Part shown: positions 62,562-64,000 of the stretch, piece after piece
Numbering within the stretch: the first letter of the stretch is position 1
How the letters are laid out: each line of letters begins with the position of its first letter
Source of the DNA: Amycolatopsis solani
Lineage (GTDB): Bacteria; Actinomycetota; Actinomycetes; Mycobacteriales; Pseudonocardiaceae
Assembly (NCBI RefSeq): GCF_033441515.1
Contig: NZ_JAWQJT010000001.1
Span: 2,976,001-3,040,000 of the forward strand
Reading direction: 5' to 3'
DNA length: 64,000 nucleotides
Notes under the pieces: model-generated
Database searches by the model: none
The model's input: the letters and a program-made list of their open reading frames with translations, nothing else
What the model was told of the DNA's origin: nothing
Program-made: the position numbers and the translations under genes

Positions 62562-63000
62562 GGGCGTGATCTTGCCGGACACAACGGGGTTCGTGCTGCT
62601 GAATTCCATCGCCGAGCTGGCCACCGAGGAGTACCTGGTCGAGCCGGCGGACCACCTCGCCGAAGCGCGGCAGAACACGTGGTCACTGGGCGCGTCCCCG
62701 GAGGAGCGGGCCGGGCTGACCGTCGAGCAGGTCGTCGCCGCGTTCGAAGCCGTGGGGCGGTCCCTCGAGGGGCTCGCCAGTGGGCCGGTGACCTTCTACG
62801 TCTGGCACGACCGGCAGGCCGGCGCCCTCAAATCTTCGCTTTCGTCGCTCGGCCCCAGCGAGCTGCTCTTCGGCGCCGAGTACGCGCCGGCCCACCAGCT
62901 GGGGCCGATCGTCGAGGAGTTCCTCAGCGACGCGAGTCCCGGGGCGGTCGCCGAGCCGCTCGCGCCGCTGCCCGTGTGGGTTCGGGCGATCGCTCCCTAG
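62560..63000 (+). CDS. Hypothetical protein
   Basis: 146 residues from ATG 62560. No recognised domain; the sequence is of mixed alpha/beta character (SGPVTFYVWHDRQAGALKSSLSSLG). The start codon overlaps that of the macro gene on the other strand, so a later start (such as GTG 62566) is possible. The end overlaps the convergent hydrolase gene by 4 bases. Confidence 0.6.
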   Translation: MGVILPDTTGFVLLNSIAELATEEYLVEPADHLAEARQNTWSLGASPEERAGLTVEQVVAAFEAVGRSLEGLASGPVTFYVWHDRQAGALKSSLSSLGPSELLFGAEYAPAHQLGPIVEEFLSDASPGAVAEPLAPLPVWVRAIAP

Positions 63001-63788
63001 CCCAGGAAGAACTTCGTCAGCACCGGGGCCAGTGCCGCCGCCTTCACGATGTGCGTCTGGCCCGGCAACGTCGCGTACTCCGCCGAAGGCAGGACCTTCG
63101 CCAGCGACGACACGCCGTTGCGCATCCACTCCGGGCTGCGGCCGCCGTCGATGACCAGCGTGGGGACTGTCACCTCCGGCCAGGACGGCGTCAGGGGCTC
63201 GCCCGACTGGCGGTCGCCCACCAAAGCCGTGTCGTACGGGAGTGTGTAGGCCACCTTCTTGAGCTTCGACCAGAACGGCATGATCCGCATCAACGCCACC
63301 GTCGCGTTGCCCAGGCCGACGCCCTCGGTCATGAACATCTTGACGGCTTTGCCCCGCTTGCCTTCGGCGAGCGCCGCGTCGAGGCGGGACGGGTAGTCGG
63401 CTGGGACGCGGGGGCGGGTGCCGTCCACCACGTACGGGGGTTCGTACAGCGCCAGCTTCGGGGCCGCGAGGCCGCGGGCCGCTTCGAGGGCCAGTGCCGC
63501 GCCCGAGGAAATGCCGAACAGGAACGCCTCGCCGCCTGCTTCCTTCAGCAGTGCCGCGATGTCCTCGACCTCGCGGTCGATCGCGTACGGGGCCGTGTCG
63601 GTGCTTTCGCCGCGGCCGCGGCGGTCGTACGTGTACACCGTGAAGTGCGCGGACAGCTCCTTCGCCAGCGCGTCGTTCGGGGACGAGCCGCGGTAGCACA
63701 TCGCGCCGTCGACCAGGACCAGGGCGGGGCCGGTGCCCGTGCGGGTGTACGCGATCTTCGTGCCGTCGGCGGAAATCGTCGTGGTCAT
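62997..63788 (-). CDS. Alpha/beta hydrolase
   Basis: 263 residues from ATG 63788. Oxyanion region LVLVDGAMCYRGS, nucleophile elbow FGISSGAALALEAAR, catalytic acid region LVIDGGRSPEWM and catalytic His in PGQTHIVKAAALAP. Substrate unknown. The start overlaps the stop of the upstream gene (ATGA), indicating an operon with the partial membrane protein. Confidence 0.86.
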   Translation of the reverse strand: MTTTISADGTKIAYTRTGTGPALVLVDGAMCYRGSSPNDALAKELSAHFTVYTYDRRGRGESTDTAPYAIDREVEDIAALLKEAGGEAFLFGISSGAALALEAARGLAAPKLALYEPPYVVDGTRPRVPADYPSRLDAALAEGKRGKAVKMFMTEGVGLGNATVALMRIMPFWSKLKKVAYTLPYDTALVGDRQSGEPLTPSWPEVTVPTLVIDGGRSPEWMRNGVSSLAKVLPSAEYATLPGQTHIVKAAALAPVLTKFFLG

Positions 63789-64000
63789 CGGGACTCTCCT
63801 CGCGGCATCAGGTGGGCGGACGTCGTGGCGAGCCAGGTCCAGGCGATCACCACGGCCGCCCAGAAACCGAGGGTGACGGCCGGGCTCGCCGAGCCGGACG
63901 CTACGCCGCCGAAGCCTACGAGGAACAGCAGGCCGGTGATGCGCGAGTACCACGCCCGGGCGGGCGGCAGGTGCGAGGCGATCGCGAAGCAGGCCGCGAC
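63785..64000 (-). CDS. Membrane protein, partial (3' end only)
   Basis: The last 71 residues of a gene that runs off the right edge of the window. They contain two hydrophobic helices (about WYSRITGLLFLVGFGGVASG and AVTLGFWAAVVIAWTWLATT) and end in MPRGESR. The stop overlaps the start of the hydrolase by 4 bases (ATGA), so the two are co-translated. The family cannot be told from this fragment. Confidence 0.65.
   Translation of the reverse strand, partial: VAACFAIASHLPPARAWYSRITGLLFLVGFGGVASGSASPAVTLGFWAAVVIAWTWLATTSAHLMPRGESR

Overview
The window is high-GC chromosomal DNA (about 70 % G+C by eye) from an actinomycete. Gene families and order point to a Pseudonocardiaceae-type organism such as Amycolatopsis; that placement is inference. 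Support comes from frequent GTG/TTG starts and GTGA/ATGA stop-start overlaps, an actinobacterial conservon operon (CvnA-D), a ctaD-serB pair, and a block in the same order as Mycobacterium tuberculosis Rv1329c-Rv1341 (dinG, pncB, clpS, DUF2017, P1 peptidase, mec, cysO, cysM, rhomboid, murI, MBL phosphodiesterase, rph, rdgB). Most of the window is core chromosome; no insertion sequence, prophage or CRISPR array is visible.

Layout. 0-8.2 kb: two Lrp/AsnC regulators, one divergent from a cystathionine gamma-synthase/lyase-type enzyme, then a phosphatase-fold protein, an octopine-dehydrogenase-type reductase, a 480-base non-coding G-rich repeat stretch, an acetyltransferase, a hydrolase and an aminoglycoside-phosphotransferase-fold protein. 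8.3-12.7 kb: ctaD, serB, a PTH2-type peptidyl-tRNA hydrolase and an OsmC protein. 13-29 kb: the mycobacterial-like syntenic block, interrupted by bioY, a secreted protein, eda/pncA, and an insertion of an MBL hydrolase, an Asp/Glu racemase and a frameshifted arylamine N-acetyltransferase. Mec, CysO and CysM form the carrier-protein cysteine pathway.

29-33.5 kb: a 1042-residue NACHT ATPase with C-terminal leucine-rich repeats, directly downstream of bcp. Its repeat-encoding end is clearly lower in G+C, and it resembles bacterial NLR-like defence proteins. 33.7-42.7 kb: metabolic oxidoreductases with AraC/TetR regulators, plus a tRNA with a UAG anticodon but a short variable loop. 42.7-48.9 kb: an XRE regulator, an LCP cell-wall ligase, a phospholipase A2 domain fused to a polytopic acyltransferase-like membrane protein, and a glycine-rich unknown protein.

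48.8-52 kb: a GGDEF diguanylate cyclase and an MFS transporter flank three tandem micro-ORFs. Each has its own Shine-Dalgarno sequence and encodes Met-X-Asn-Arg-Asp-Leu. The starts are TTG, GTG and ATG, and the differences in the shared codons are synonymous. I rate this the most likely undescribed element. 52-64 kb: a short-chain dehydrogenase, an acyl-CoA ligase, a TenA-like protein, the conservon, DoxX, NUDIX, HAD and macro-domain proteins, a hydrolase and a truncated membrane protein.

An intergenic hairpin repeat (core CTTTCATAGGGAAAG) occurs at two convergent gene junctions and probably acts as a bidirectional terminator.
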